From Opitutus sp. (lineage in GTDB: Bacteria > Verrucomicrobiota > Verrucomicrobiia > Opitutales > Opitutaceae), in contig PNJQ01000001.1 of the NCBI GenBank assembly GCA_013821985.1, forward strand, positions 62,001 to 126,000: 64,000 nucleotides of DNA. Direction: 5' to 3'. The position numbers and the translations under genes were made by a program. A model generated the notes under the pieces. The model was not told the DNA's origin and ran no database searches. It was given only the letters and a program-made list of their open reading frames with translations. How positions within the stretch are numbered: position 1 is the stretch's first letter; each line of letters opens with the position of its first letter. This document shows, one piece after another, positions 1-8,817 of the stretch.

Positions 1-881
1 GACGGATAAACCGTGAACGCACAACCCGCGTAGGCGGCGTGCAGATTCTCCTCCGTCACCGCGCCGTGAAATATCAGTGGACGCCCCGCCGCTTGCAGCG
101 CGCGGATTTTTCCCAGTGCAGCTGCCCCCGTATCCGCGCGCGGCATCCCGATCAATTCGAGTTCGAAGCCGACGCCGGCGTTCCAAAGTGACTCTGCGGC
201 GTCGAGCAGCGCTGCGTGATTTTTCCGCCCCTCGATGGTGGAAACGCAGAGCACTCGCGGTTGCTTCGCTGCCGGCGCGCTGACGTAGGATTGAACCGGC
301 TCAAGGCCCAGCGGGATCGCCCGCACCGGGGGGGCGTCCTTCAATTCCGTCCACGCCCACCACTCGCGCAGCGCAGAGGCCGAATCCTCTGACACCGCTG
401 CCACGCCATCGAATCGCGCAAGCTCCCGCAGATACGCCGGCAGGCGCGCGACGGTGGCCGGCGGCGTGAGCTCCGGGAACTTCAATCCGATCGCGTCGTG
501 AAAAATCGCCAGGCGCGGTCCCCGCACCTCGGCAAACAGCTCGGGTAGGTGGGCGCCGACTTTGGTGGAAAACAACTCGGGGCAAATCAGCGCGTCGCCC
601 GCCGGTATTCGCGTCCGGCGTCCCGCCAGGCGCTTGGCGCGTCCAAGCAGCTTTTGGGTCAGCGACCATTTTGCGCCCCGCGAACCGGCGGCGGCGCCGC
701 GCTCGGCGAGCGTGTTGCGCTCGGCGGCGTTCAAGGCCCGCCAGCCGTGCTGGTGCGGGTCGAAACAGACGGCCTGCGTCTCGCCCGACCGGGCGAGTTC
801 CGCTGCGAGCGCCCGGCACACGCGCTGAATGCCCGTCTGCGCGCGCGTGTGGCTGGTATGCGAAAGGTCGAGGAGGAGCAT
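1..881 (-). CDS. Glycosyltransferase family 4-like protein (C-terminus outside window)
   Basis: I translated this frame by hand because it runs off the left edge without a stop. It starts at an ATG ending at 881 (MLLLDLSHTSHTRAQTGIQR) and gives about 293 residues in the window. The opening, a short hydrophobic strand followed by a TGIQRV segment, is the usual start of GT-B family 4 transferases of the mannosyltransferase-like group. Further motifs are RLAIFHDAIGLKFPEL, FDGVAAVSEDSA and VLCVSTIEGRKNHAALLDA; the last is the start of the donor-binding Rossmann domain. The end of that domain, including the EX7E motif, lies beyond base 1. It is probably cytoplasmic and adds a sugar from a nucleotide donor to a lipid-linked glycan. 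It starts 5 bases after the stop of the membrane-protein gene upstream, so the two are probably co-transcribed. Acceptor and sugar cannot be told. Confidence 0.85.
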   Translation of the reverse strand, partial: MLLLDLSHTSHTRAQTGIQRVCRALAAELARSGETQAVCFDPHQHGWRALNAAERNTLAERGAAAGSRGAKWSLTQKLLGRAKRLAGRRTRIPAGDALICPELFSTKVGAHLPELFAEVRGPRLAIFHDAIGLKFPELTPPATVARLPAYLRELARFDGVAAVSEDSASALREWWAWTELKDAPPVRAIPLGLEPVQSYVSAPAAKQPRVLCVSTIEGRKNHAALLDAAESLWNAGVGFELELIGMPRADTGAAALGKIRALQAAGRPLIFHGAVTEENLHAAYAGCAFTVYP

Positions 882-886
882 GACAT

Positions 887-2386
887 TCAATCGCCCTGCG
901 AGGGCAGGTTGAGTTGCCAAAGAGACAAGTTTCGCCGCTCAACGAGCTTTACCCAATCCCCCGGGGTTTTTTCCGGAAACGCTTCGATTGGTTCGAAATC
1001 AAAAAAAACGCCGTAAACTGGGAGTCCTGCTTTTTGCGAGGCGGATAGGATACGCGGCCAATTTCCCTCCAGCGTATCCCAACGCACGATGGGATTATTC
1101 ACTCCGTAGAACAGCGCGCCGCTCGTCTGCATGGCAATGATCACCGCATGTGCAGGAATATGCTGGCGCGTAAGTTCGATTGCCTCGGAGTAAATTCGTT
1201 CGTTGCGCCCCACTTGATGGATCTCGAACCGCCGGTTCCAATACCAGCCATTCGCCACCATCGCCACGACGGCCGTGGTCACCATCGCGAGACGCGCAGA
1301 GGCTCGATCGAAGTGCAGCACTAACGATTCGAGAACAAGAAGGGCGGCCAGAATGAGCGAGGGAACCGCCGGAAGGATGAAGCGCAAATACCACCAGGTT
1401 TCATGGGTGTGAAAATACCCGGCGTAGAAACCGCAGACAGTTAAGATCCAGCTCCCGTGGACCAAGGAGGAATGTGCGTGATGCCGTGCCCGCAAGGGCA
1501 AAGCGACTGCGGCGAGAATGAGAGGCGACAAGAGCATCGGCAGCCATTGGGCATAGTGCTGCAATGTCATCCCGACCCACGCGGAGGAAAATAATGTTCC
1601 CACGTCGCCATAGCCGGTGGCGAGGGCTGTGCCGTAGGCCGCACGATTATAGATCACGAGAGCGACGGCGGCTGGCGCTCCTCCGCTGACGAGAGCCACC
1701 CATCGCCGCCAATCCCAGCCAAGCGCAACCAAGAGAGGAAGACCAAGCAGGAGGTTCGATGGTCGAATCAATACGGCCATTCCGGTAGCCATTCCTGCCA
1801 ACACGACCGCGCCGAGCTTGCGACGGCCAGCCAGCCACAACGCCAACGCAGACCAGACCAGAGCCGGCACATCGCTCATGGCTTGGAGAGAGAACATCAG
1901 GTAAAGAGGCGAGATCGCCAGCATCGCGGCCCCGATCGCACCGGACCAGACCGACAGGCCCGCTTGGCGAGCCAAGGCAAAGACCAACCACACGCCCGCG
2001 ATGGCATGCAGGACCATGACCACATGGGGACCGAACTTCCAACCGAGCAACGGCGCCGCGGCCGCAAAAAGCAATGGCAGGCCGGGCGGGTAGGTGGGGG
2101 TTAGGGTGCGGCCGTCGCCGCTCGGGCGGAAGCCGAGCGGAGCATACGTATACGGCGGAGCATCTTTGAGCGCAAAGTCCGGAAGCGGTCGCGCGGGAAC
2201 GTGCACCGTCCCGTTTGCAATGCAGCGCGCCAGATTGAAATAGCCCGAGGAGTCCGCGCCACCGGGTTGGATGCTGGCGTGTTTCCAGCAAAACAATCCG
2301 TAAAGAAGCAGCGCGACCCCGCTGAACCAGACAAGATGTCCATGCCGCGGCGAGAAATGAGGAGAGGGGCGGCGAGCGGCATCCAT
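887..2386 (-). CDS. Polytopic GT-C/PMT-like membrane glycosyltransferase
   Basis: 499 residues with about ten hydrophobic segments spread from residue 20 to 400, and a short hydrophilic tail. After the first membrane segment comes a loop with acidic residues (PGGADSSGYFNLAR), then a segment with TPTYPPGLPLLFA. This is the layout of PMT/ArnT-type GT-C transferases, which take sugars from polyprenyl-phosphate donors on the periplasmic side. The C-terminal part (HAVIIAMQTSGALFYG, RWDTLEGNW) resembles the soluble tail common in this group. The ATG start is 79 bases from the divergent gene on the plus strand. The truncated GT4 gene follows with a 5-base gap. Family assignment to GT-C is good; the substrate is unknown. 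Confidence 0.75.
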   Translation of the reverse strand: MDAARRPSPHFSPRHGHLVWFSGVALLLYGLFCWKHASIQPGGADSSGYFNLARCIANGTVHVPARPLPDFALKDAPPYTYAPLGFRPSGDGRTLTPTYPPGLPLLFAAAAPLLGWKFGPHVVMVLHAIAGVWLVFALARQAGLSVWSGAIGAAMLAISPLYLMFSLQAMSDVPALVWSALALWLAGRRKLGAVVLAGMATGMAVLIRPSNLLLGLPLLVALGWDWRRWVALVSGGAPAAVALVIYNRAAYGTALATGYGDVGTLFSSAWVGMTLQHYAQWLPMLLSPLILAAVALPLRARHHAHSSLVHGSWILTVCGFYAGYFHTHETWWYLRFILPAVPSLILAALLVLESLVLHFDRASARLAMVTTAVVAMVANGWYWNRRFEIHQVGRNERIYSEAIELTRQHIPAHAVIIAMQTSGALFYGVNNPIVRWDTLEGNWPRILSASQKAGLPVYGVFFDFEPIEAFPEKTPGDWVKLVERRNLSLWQLNLPSQGD

Positions 2387-2472
2387 TCTTTTGCGTTGTC
2401 GAGCGGGCTAAGCTGCCATTGTTTGCGAAAATGGCTCAAACAAAAAACCCCGCTGTGTCGCTCCGATGCCGC

Positions 2473-2477
2473 GAGGT
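2473..2477 (+). promoter_or_regulatory. Ribosome binding site GAGGT deciding a start
   Basis: GAGGT lies 6 bases before the ATG at 2484 and downstream of the alternative in-frame ATG at 2466. It favours 2484 as the start of the following membrane-protein gene. Most genes in this window have no recognisable Shine-Dalgarno sequence, so this is one of the few sites that can choose a start. Confidence 0.55.
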
Positions 2478-2483
2478 ATTCGC

Positions 2484-4118
2484 ATGATGCGCGACCAATG
2501 GCGGAAAATAGCGCAGTGGTTTGAGCACCGGAAGCTCTCGCCATTGGTGTCGCTCGCGTATGGCGCCTGCGTCGCCGCGTTTGTCTGGACTTTCTGTCAG
2601 TTTTACCTGCCGGGGAAGGGGTTCACGTATCTCATCACTTTTGGCGCACGTCTTGAAGACTCGCGTTTGAGCAAGGTGCGCAAGCTCGACTATTACGTCG
2701 AAAAAGGTTCGGACGGCTATGATGCGCAGTATTACGCGCAAATCGCGATGGATCCATCGCTGCAAAATAAGCAGCTGCGAAACGCGGTCGATAGTCTGCC
2801 CTATCGGGCTCGCCGCATCCTCCTTCCGGCCCTGGCGCATCTCTTCGGCTGGGGTGAGCCGGCCGCAATTCTCCAGGTATTTGCGCTGCAGAATGCGATT
2901 GCATGGCTCTTGCTCGCGGGCGTTCTGTTGCATTGGTTCCCCCCGCGCACTTGGGAGGATCTGCTGCGGTGGGCGGGGGTGCTTTTTTCCTTTGGCCTTT
3001 GCGTCAGTGTGCGTAACGCGCTCACGGACGGGCCAAGCCTTCTCCTGATTGCCGCGGGCGTTTGGTTGATCGAGCGAAACCGACCCAATTGGGGCACTGC
3101 GGTGCTGGCGCTGAGCGGACTGGCAAAAGAAACCAATCTTCTTGGCGCTGCCTCCTTCGCGCCTCAGGCGTTCTCGTGGCGGGCTTGGGGAGCTGCCGCA
3201 GTGAGGGGGACCTTGGTGGCCACCCCGCTCATCTTTTGGTTAGCCTACATTTCATTGCGTGTGGGTCCGGCGGCGGACATGGGCGCGCGGAATTTCGCGC
3301 TTCCGTTTGTTTCCTATGTGCACAAAGGGAGGGAGGTCCTGGACACATTGCGCGAGACCACCGCCGAGGCGCCAGGCCCATTGTGGAGCCTGCTGATGAT
3401 GATTGCGCTCACGGCGCAGTTTTTGTTCCTGGCACTGCGTCCGACTTGGAGGGAAACGTGGTGGAGGATCGGTGCGTCATTCGCGCTACTCATGGTTTTT
3501 CTCGGTGATGCAGTGTGGGAGGGTTATCCGGGCGCCGCCTCGCGCGTATTGTTGCCGATGCAGCTCGCCTTTAACGTGCTGGTGCCGCGGGGCCGCGGGT
3601 GGGTCACGCTGCTGGTGATCGGAAATCTGACAATGCTTGGTGCGGCTTCCGTTTGGAAGGCCCCCTTGAGTGAAGGAGTGGAATTCGGTGGCTCTTCGCG
3701 TCTCCTTGAGAATTCCACCGGAACAAGCTTTCAAGTTCGTTTCGGCCGCGAGTGGCATCAAACTGAGCGCGGCGGTTCTGGATTCTGGACGTGGTCTCCA
3801 GGTGATGCCGCCCTGATTGTAACAAATCCGCACGATCAGGCGGCGGTGGCGAGATTGCGTCTGATGCTGACGAGCACAACGTCCCGCGTCGTGCGCTTGA
3901 TCGTCAACGACGTGACGGTCTGGCAGGCGAGTGTCACGCCGCGCTCACAGATCTCCGCGGTGCTTGCCGACGTTGTTCTCCAGCCAGGGGAGAATCGATT
4001 CAGCTTCGAAACTGACACTCCGGCCGTCGTTGTTCCGCCGGACCCGCGCACGCTTGCCTTTGCGCTGCACAATTTCCGCATTGAAGTGCAGCGCTTGGTT
4101 CCAGCCGAAAGGCCTTAG
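2484..4118 (+). CDS. Integral membrane protein with C-terminal beta-sandwich domain
   Basis: I chose ATG 2484 (544 residues) over ATG 2466 because of the GAGGT upstream. The N-terminal part has about nine hydrophobic segments. An early loop carries DGYDAQYYAQIA and, further on, YRARRILLPALAHL; both are recurrent in a family of GT-C-like membrane proteins of polysaccharide loci. After about residue 400 the chain leaves the membrane and forms a predicted beta-sandwich of about 140 residues (GFWTWSPGDAALIVTNP, NDVTVWQ, LQPGENRFSFETDTP, DPRTLAFALHNFRIEV). The same C-terminal domain is recognisable in the membrane protein at 11489-13642. No enzymatic function can be assigned beyond a probable role in glycan transfer at the inner membrane. 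Its stop overlaps the stop of the convergent methyltransferase gene by 4 bases. Confidence 0.7.
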   Translation: MMRDQWRKIAQWFEHRKLSPLVSLAYGACVAAFVWTFCQFYLPGKGFTYLITFGARLEDSRLSKVRKLDYYVEKGSDGYDAQYYAQIAMDPSLQNKQLRNAVDSLPYRARRILLPALAHLFGWGEPAAILQVFALQNAIAWLLLAGVLLHWFPPRTWEDLLRWAGVLFSFGLCVSVRNALTDGPSLLLIAAGVWLIERNRPNWGTAVLALSGLAKETNLLGAASFAPQAFSWRAWGAAAVRGTLVATPLIFWLAYISLRVGPAADMGARNFALPFVSYVHKGREVLDTLRETTAEAPGPLWSLLMMIALTAQFLFLALRPTWRETWWRIGASFALLMVFLGDAVWEGYPGAASRVLLPMQLAFNVLVPRGRGWVTLLVIGNLTMLGAASVWKAPLSEGVEFGGSSRLLENSTGTSFQVRFGREWHQTERGGSGFWTWSPGDAALIVTNPHDQAAVARLRLMLTSTTSRVVRLIVNDVTVWQASVTPRSQISAVLADVVLQPGENRFSFETDTPAVVVPPDPRTLAFALHNFRIEVQRLVPAERP

Positions 4119-4861
4119 AGTTTGCGCGCGAGATATCCCCAGCTTTCGAGCTGTTCTCCCGCCGCGTCGTAGCGATAGCTACGGACCAATTCAGCCCCGC
4201 TGGATACGAGCAGCGACTCGATTTCTTGGCGAGGAATTCCGTGCATCTCCATCACTGGATCGACGGCGAACTTTTGCCGGAGGTCACGATAGAGGCGCTT
4301 CAGCAGCGTGTCCGGCCAGAGGGTAAAGGGACGACGGCCTCTGATCGCCCGCACGCCAACGGCAGGAATTTGGAAAAGAATCACTCCGCCGGGGGCCGCG
4401 AGGCGGACGAACTCCGCGATATATCGGCATGCATAAACCGGCTCCATGTGCTGCAGCGTGATGAGACTGTAAACAAAATCGAACTGCTGATCAGGGAATT
4501 GGCTGAGGTCGTCGCGCGTATTGAGCACATACGAAACCCGATCTCCATGCCGGTTGTAGGAACGCGCGCGCACCAGCATTTCCTCCGCGATGTCCACGCC
4601 CACGACCGTGGAGAAATGTCGCGCGAGCGCCTGTGTCAGGCGGCCGACTCCGCAACCGAAATCGAGAGCCCGACCGAACCGGAGGGAGGGGATTTCTGCG
4701 CGAACACCGGCCAATTCGGCGTCCACCGTCGCCACGCCGGTGGAGAAAAACTCGTCCACCTGCCACTGATTCCCGCGCTTGCCCTCGGTCGTCAGCACGG
4801 CCCAAAAGGGATCGCTGCGCGCGAACTTTTCCCAGTGCCGTTTGGTGCTGCGCAATCGCAT
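4115..4861 (-). CDS. Class I SAM-dependent methyltransferase
   Basis: 248 residues. The SAM-binding motif I is ALDFGCGVGRLTQALA (about residues 68-83), followed by an acidic end of strand 2 (VVGVDIAEEML). Motif IV-like FDFVYSLITLQHM and the segment GGVILFQIP follow. This is the Methyltransf_11-type fold, whose members methylate small molecules or sugar residues, often capping O-antigen chains. The N-terminal 60 residues (RSTKRHWEKFARSDPFWAVL) are typical of this subgroup. It lies 129 bases after the AglD-like gene on the same strand. The substrate cannot be read from sequence. Confidence 0.85.
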   Translation of the reverse strand: MRLRSTKRHWEKFARSDPFWAVLTTEGKRGNQWQVDEFFSTGVATVDAELAGVRAEIPSLRFGRALDFGCGVGRLTQALARHFSTVVGVDIAEEMLVRARSYNRHGDRVSYVLNTRDDLSQFPDQQFDFVYSLITLQHMEPVYACRYIAEFVRLAAPGGVILFQIPAVGVRAIRGRRPFTLWPDTLLKRLYRDLRQKFAVDPVMEMHGIPRQEIESLLVSSGAELVRSYRYDAAGEQLESWGYLARKL

Positions 4862-4990
4862 TCGTCCGGAAACGATATTGGCCGCTACAAGTCGAGCGCA
4901 ACCTCAGTTGCGACAGTTTTGACAATTTCGCTCCTCGTGTCCGACGCTGTCGTCGGGGCAGCGTTGAATTGCACTCCCCGTGCGGGGCAA

Positions 4991-5962
4991 TCACGGCGGA
5001 AGCCGCGGTTCCAGCCACAGTGTCAGCGCTCCGGCCAAACTCCACCCCGTCGAAACGGCCCAGAAGGAAATCGCGAGAAGTCTGACTTGATCGGCCTGTC
5101 CCGCTTCCATACCGATGCCGATCCAACCAAGCACGAGCACGAGTGTTCCTTCGCGCACACCGTGTCCCCCGACGCTAATGGGTAGCGCCGCGGCGACGTA
5201 TGCCGCGGCTGCGGCAACCGCGAGGGCAAGCGGGCCGGCATCAAGTCCCACTGCCTGCGCGATCAGCCAAAGGGCGGCGAAATCGATGAGCCAAACCATC
5301 AGACTGAGCGCGGTCGCCGCGCCGAGCGCACCGGGATTTCGGGCCAGCGCATCGACAACCACGCGAATGGCAAGCGTGCGTTTGTCACCCAGAATTCGCC
5401 TCGTCATGCCCTCCCATATTGTTGAATGCATCACGAGAATTGTTCCTCCGGAAAGAAAAATCAGCGCGCCTGCACTCGCGAAAAGAACAGTTTCGAGTTG
5501 GCGATTCCCTCCGTAGATTGCAAGGTGACCGCCAAGCGCCAAGACGGCCAGCCCGAACAAGGTGCAAAGGCCGATCGCGCGGTCGGCGACGATGCTCACG
5601 CCGGCGGCGGCTTTCTGTCCGGGATGGGTGCGCCAGGTCGCTAACAGTCGAAAGCCATCGCCGGCGATTCCCCCAGGCAGGAAACAATTATAGAAATTGC
5701 CGATCCAAAACAGGACATGCACCCGGGCGGGCCGCAAAACTAGGCCTTGAGCTGCGAGCATGCCCTGCCAGCGCCACGCCTGCAGCGGGTAGGCGATACC
5801 TGCCAGCAACACCGCGGGGAAAGCGAGCGGCCAGTCGATGGCCGCCAGCCCTCCCAGTTCGCGCCAATCGATTTGCCAGGCGACCCAGCCGAGGACGCTC
5901 ACCGAGACGCCGTAGCGAAGCCAGGGGAAGAGGCGAAAAGCGGTGGTCGGCGCGCCGGACAC
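4991..5962 (-). CDS. Lysylphosphatidylglycerol synthase TM region-like membrane protein (AglD/UPF0104 family)
   Basis: The open frame runs up to 6169, but its first 69 codons overlap the divergent gene and read as non-membrane, low-complexity sequence. I therefore place the start at the GTG ending at 5962 (323 residues), which leaves about 90 bases for a divergent promoter. The protein has about seven hydrophobic segments and the conserved signs of the family: FYNCFLPGGIAGDGFRLL, SIVADRAIGLCTLF, and near the end LPISVGGHGVREGTLVLVLG. Members lie in glycan and lipid loci; AglD is linked to dolichol-linked sugar transfer, while others are of unknown function. The start codon is uncertain. Confidence 0.8.
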   Translation of the reverse strand: MSGAPTTAFRLFPWLRYGVSVSVLGWVAWQIDWRELGGLAAIDWPLAFPAVLLAGIAYPLQAWRWQGMLAAQGLVLRPARVHVLFWIGNFYNCFLPGGIAGDGFRLLATWRTHPGQKAAAGVSIVADRAIGLCTLFGLAVLALGGHLAIYGGNRQLETVLFASAGALIFLSGGTILVMHSTIWEGMTRRILGDKRTLAIRVVVDALARNPGALGAATALSLMVWLIDFAALWLIAQAVGLDAGPLALAVAAAAAYVAAALPISVGGHGVREGTLVLVLGWIGIGMEAGQADQVRLLAISFWAVSTGWSLAGALTLWLEPRLPP

Positions 5963-6052
5963 GCTGCTGTTGATGCCAGTGGAGCCGGCTGAAGCAAGCG
6001 GGCGCTTTTTGCCTCGCGCAGGGCCGCGTGGTGCGGTGATTTCGGGCCGCGC

Positions 6053-6799
6053 ATGCAAATCGACGAATACCGTAAGCTCGCCGAGGTCGAGGATCGCATG
6101 TGGTATTTCCGCGCCTTGAACCGGCGCATCGCGCATTTCCTCGGGCGGGGCGGCCTCGCACCCGGTCAACCGGCGCGTGTGCTCGATGCCGGCTGCGGCA
6201 CGGGCGGGCTGATCAAAGATTTGCGCTCCGCGTTCCCTGCGGCCGAGGTCCTGGGTTTGGATTTCTCACCGCGCGCGTGCGAACTCGCCCGCATCCGAAC
6301 GGGCGCGGAGATCGTTCAAGGCTCGATCACGGAGCTGCCGTTTCCCGACGCGAGTTTCGATGCCGTCGTTTCGGCCGACGTGGTTTGTCAGGTGGAGGAC
6401 GGGGCCCGCGCCTTGCGCGAATTCGCGCGCGTCGTGCGGCCGGGTGGCACGGTAGTGGTGAATGTGCCGGCGTTTCGCTGGCTGTGGTCGTATCACGACG
6501 ACACCTGCGAGACGAAACATCGGTTCACGCGTCCGGAGCTGGGTGCGCTGTGCGCTGCGGCGGGATTGCGCGTGTCGTTCGCGAGCTACGCCAATCTGCT
6601 CCCGTTGCCGCTGATCGTGGCCCGGCGGAAATGGCTCCGGCCATCCGCCGCGACCAGCGATGTGCGCTTGTATCCGGCGCCAGTGGAGGCGATTTTCACG
6701 AGCATGGCTGCGTTGGAATTCGCATGGATGCGTGCGGGACTGGCCTCGCCGCTGGGCAGCTCGGTGTTCGTCGCGGCGCGTGCGGAGGCCGGCACATGA
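6053..6799 (+). CDS. Class I SAM-dependent methyltransferase
   Basis: 248 residues. SAM motif I is VLDAGCGTGGLIKDL (about residues 42-56), followed by EVLGLDFSPRACELAR, then AEIVQGSITELPFPDASFDAVVS split over motifs II-IV, and RPGGTVVVNVPAF. The N-terminus (DEYRKLAEVEDRMWYFRALN) is typical of methyltransferases found beside glycosyltransferases. It is first in a plus-strand operon of three: its stop overlaps the ATG of the epimerase gene as ATGA, so translation is coupled. Substrate unknown; a sugar or lipid-linked intermediate is likely from context. Confidence 0.88.
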   Translation: MQIDEYRKLAEVEDRMWYFRALNRRIAHFLGRGGLAPGQPARVLDAGCGTGGLIKDLRSAFPAAEVLGLDFSPRACELARIRTGAEIVQGSITELPFPDASFDAVVSADVVCQVEDGARALREFARVVRPGGTVVVNVPAFRWLWSYHDDTCETKHRFTRPELGALCAAAGLRVSFASYANLLPLPLIVARRKWLRPSAATSDVRLYPAPVEAIFTSMAALEFAWMRAGLASPLGSSVFVAARAEAGT

Positions 6800-7797
6800 G
6801 CGGCCTGTCGCCCTTGCGCCGCACCTATCGCGGCCGGCGCGTGTTGATCACGGGCGGGCTGGGCTTCATCGGCTCGAATCTCGCGCGTGAACTCGTGGCG
6901 CTCGGCGCGCGCGTGACGATTCTCGATGCGCTGATCCCCGAATACGGCGGCAACCGGCGCAATCTCGCCGGGCTCGAGCGGAAGGTGCGCGTGCAGATCG
7001 GCGACGTGCGCGATCGCGCGCGACTGCCGCGCTTCGTCCGCGGACAGGATTATCTTTTCAATCTGGCGGGGCAGACGAGTCACATGGACTCGATGACGGA
7101 TCCGGACACGGACTTGGAAATCAACTGTCGCGCCCAGCTTTCGATTCTGGAGGCGTGCCGGCTTCACAACCCGGGTATTCGGGTCGTCTTCGCGAGCACG
7201 CGGCAGATTTACGGCCGCCCCGAATACCTGCCCGTCGATGAGCGCCATCCGCTGCGGCCGGTCGATGTGAACGGCATCAACAAGCTCGCGGGCGAGGAGT
7301 ATCACCTCCTCTACAGCGAAGTTTACGGCATCCGCAGCACGGTGCTGCGCCTGACGAACACGATCGGGCCGCGCATGCGCGTGAAGGATGCGCGCCAGAC
7401 TTTCCTCGGCGTCTGGATCAAGCAGGTGCTCAGCGGCGAGCCCTTCGAAGTGTGGGGCGGACAACAGTGGCGCGACTTCACCTACGTTGAGGATGCCGTG
7501 CACGCCTTGCTGCTTGCGGCCGCGAAGCCCGCGGCGATCGGCGCGGTCTATAATTTGGGCGGATCGGGTCGCATCAGGTTGCGCGCCTTGGCGGAACTCG
7601 TCGTCGCCGCGGCTGGCGGCGGACGTTACGTCGTGAAGCGCTTTCCCGCCGACCGCCGAAAGATCGACATTGGCGACTACTACGCCGACGACCGCCTCAT
7701 CCGGCGGCAACTCGGCTGGAAACCGCGCACGGACGTGCGCACCGCGGTGGAGCGGACGGTGGAATTTTTCCGCGCGGAGCTGCCGCATTATCTCTGA
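6796..7797 (+). CDS. NAD-dependent sugar-nucleotide epimerase/dehydratase (extended SDR), atypical active site
   Basis: The start is the ATG at 6796 overlapping the upstream stop (333 residues). A longer open frame reaching back to 6100 only shadows the methyltransferase gene. The NAD-binding motif GGLGFIGSN is at residues 17-25, and FNLAGQTSHMDSM matches the usual NLAA segment. The Ser/Thr of the catalytic triad is in FASTRQIYGR. The expected YxxxK reads NGINK (in DVNGINKLAGEEYH), so the usual Tyr is Asn. TNTIGPRMR and the C-terminal TYVEDAVHALLLA are as in UDP-hexose 4-epimerase-like SDRs. It probably acts on a nucleotide sugar; the Asn makes the reaction type uncertain. It is followed after about 80 bases by a GT2 gene. 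Confidence 0.85.
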   Translation: MSGLSPLRRTYRGRRVLITGGLGFIGSNLARELVALGARVTILDALIPEYGGNRRNLAGLERKVRVQIGDVRDRARLPRFVRGQDYLFNLAGQTSHMDSMTDPDTDLEINCRAQLSILEACRLHNPGIRVVFASTRQIYGRPEYLPVDERHPLRPVDVNGINKLAGEEYHLLYSEVYGIRSTVLRLTNTIGPRMRVKDARQTFLGVWIKQVLSGEPFEVWGGQQWRDFTYVEDAVHALLLAAAKPAAIGAVYNLGGSGRIRLRALAELVVAAAGGGRYVVKRFPADRRKIDIGDYYADDRLIRRQLGWKPRTDVRTAVERTVEFFRAELPHYL

Positions 7798-7878
7798 GTG
7801 CGCGTCAGGGGCGCACCGCCCCCGGGACATTGACACGCAGGGGCCTGCGTGGTGTTTTCTCCTGTCACCTCCCGCCCC

Positions 7879-8817
7879 ATGTCGTCTGCGCCGCCCGCGC
7901 TTAGCTTTGTCATACCCCTTTATTACAGTGCCGAGACCATCCGGCCACTGGTGCACGAAATCGAGTCGCTGCCGATTGAGGGCGGACACGAGATCGTGCT
8001 GGTGAACGACGGTAGCCGCGACGCGACGACGGCCGTGTGCCGCGAACTGGTGCGCACGGCGCGCGTGCCGATCACCTTCGTCAACCACGCGCGCAATTTT
8101 GGCGAGCACAACGCCGTGCTCACGGGCTACCGGCACGCGCGGGGTGCGCACATCGTCAACTTGGATGACGACGGGCAGAATCCGCCGGCGGAGGCGCTGC
8201 GGCTGTGGCGGCACGCGAAGGCCGAGGGGCTCGACGTCGTTTACGGACACTACGCGCACAAAGAGCACACGCTTTTCCGCAATCTGGGCAGCTGGCTCAC
8301 CAATCGCCTGACGGACTACGTGCTCGATAAACCGAAGGGGTTTTATCTTTCGAGCTTTCGTTGTGTGAGCGCATTCGCGGCCAGGGAAGTCGCGTCGCAC
8401 GACGGTCCGTTTCCCTACATCGATGGCTTGCTGCTGCAGGTCACCCAAAACATCGGCTCGCTCGAAGTGCGCCACGCGGCGCGCGCCGCGGGACAGAGCG
8501 GCTACACCCTGAGGCGTTTGCTTCGACTGTGGGCGAGCACGTTCGTGAATTTCTCCGTGATGCCGCTGCGCATCGCCACCCTGCTGGGATTGGTGATGGC
8601 GCTGGTTGGCCTGCTCGGTCTCGGCGTCGTGTTCTACCTGCGTTTCAGCAGCCACGGTCCGGAATACGGTTGGGGTTCGCTCATGGGGGCGCTGCTGGTG
8701 TTCTCCGGCACGCAACTGGTGATGCTCGGACTGATCGGCGAATATGTTGGCCGGATGTTCCTGACCGTGAACGGGCGACCGCAATCGGTCGTGCGTGAAG
8801 TCGAGCACGGAGGCTAG
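7879..8817 (+). CDS. GT2 polyprenyl-phosphate glycosyltransferase (GtrB/ArnC/DPM-like)
   Basis: The ATG at 7879 gives 312 residues; a GTG at 7849 is an in-frame alternative. The GT-A domain starts with LSFVIPLYYSAETIRPL. It has the nucleotide-binding VLVNDGSRD, the conserved NFGEHNAVLTGY, and the metal-binding LDDDGQNPP (about residues 94-102). Two C-terminal membrane segments follow (IATLLGLVMALVGLLGLGVV and TQLVMLGLIGEYVGRMF). This is the layout of enzymes that move a sugar from a nucleotide donor onto undecaprenyl phosphate for later use by GT-C enzymes. Its stop overlaps the stop of the convergent GT2 gene (CTAG). Confidence 0.9.
   Translation: MSSAPPALSFVIPLYYSAETIRPLVHEIESLPIEGGHEIVLVNDGSRDATTAVCRELVRTARVPITFVNHARNFGEHNAVLTGYRHARGAHIVNLDDDGQNPPAEALRLWRHAKAEGLDVVYGHYAHKEHTLFRNLGSWLTNRLTDYVLDKPKGFYLSSFRCVSAFAAREVASHDGPFPYIDGLLLQVTQNIGSLEVRHAARAAGQSGYTLRRLLRLWASTFVNFSVMPLRIATLLGLVMALVGLLGLGVVFYLRFSSHGPEYGWGSLMGALLVFSGTQLVMLGLIGEYVGRMFLTVNGRPQSVVREVEHGG

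Noticed and set aside
301..942. A 213-codon minus-strand open frame at the left end
   Set aside because: The frame ending at 881 has the GT4 motifs; this one is an out-of-frame Arg/Ala-rich shadow.
6100..6795. Extension of the epimerase into an N-terminal fusion through the methyltransferase gene
   Set aside because: The extra 232 codons read the methyltransferase gene out of frame and hold no motif; the ATG at 6796 overlapping the upstream stop is the natural start.
6586..8808. A 740-codon minus-strand open frame across the epimerase and GT2 genes
   Set aside because: It is the antisense shadow of two plus-strand genes with clear motifs; the predicted protein is low-complexity His/Arg/Ala sequence with no domain.
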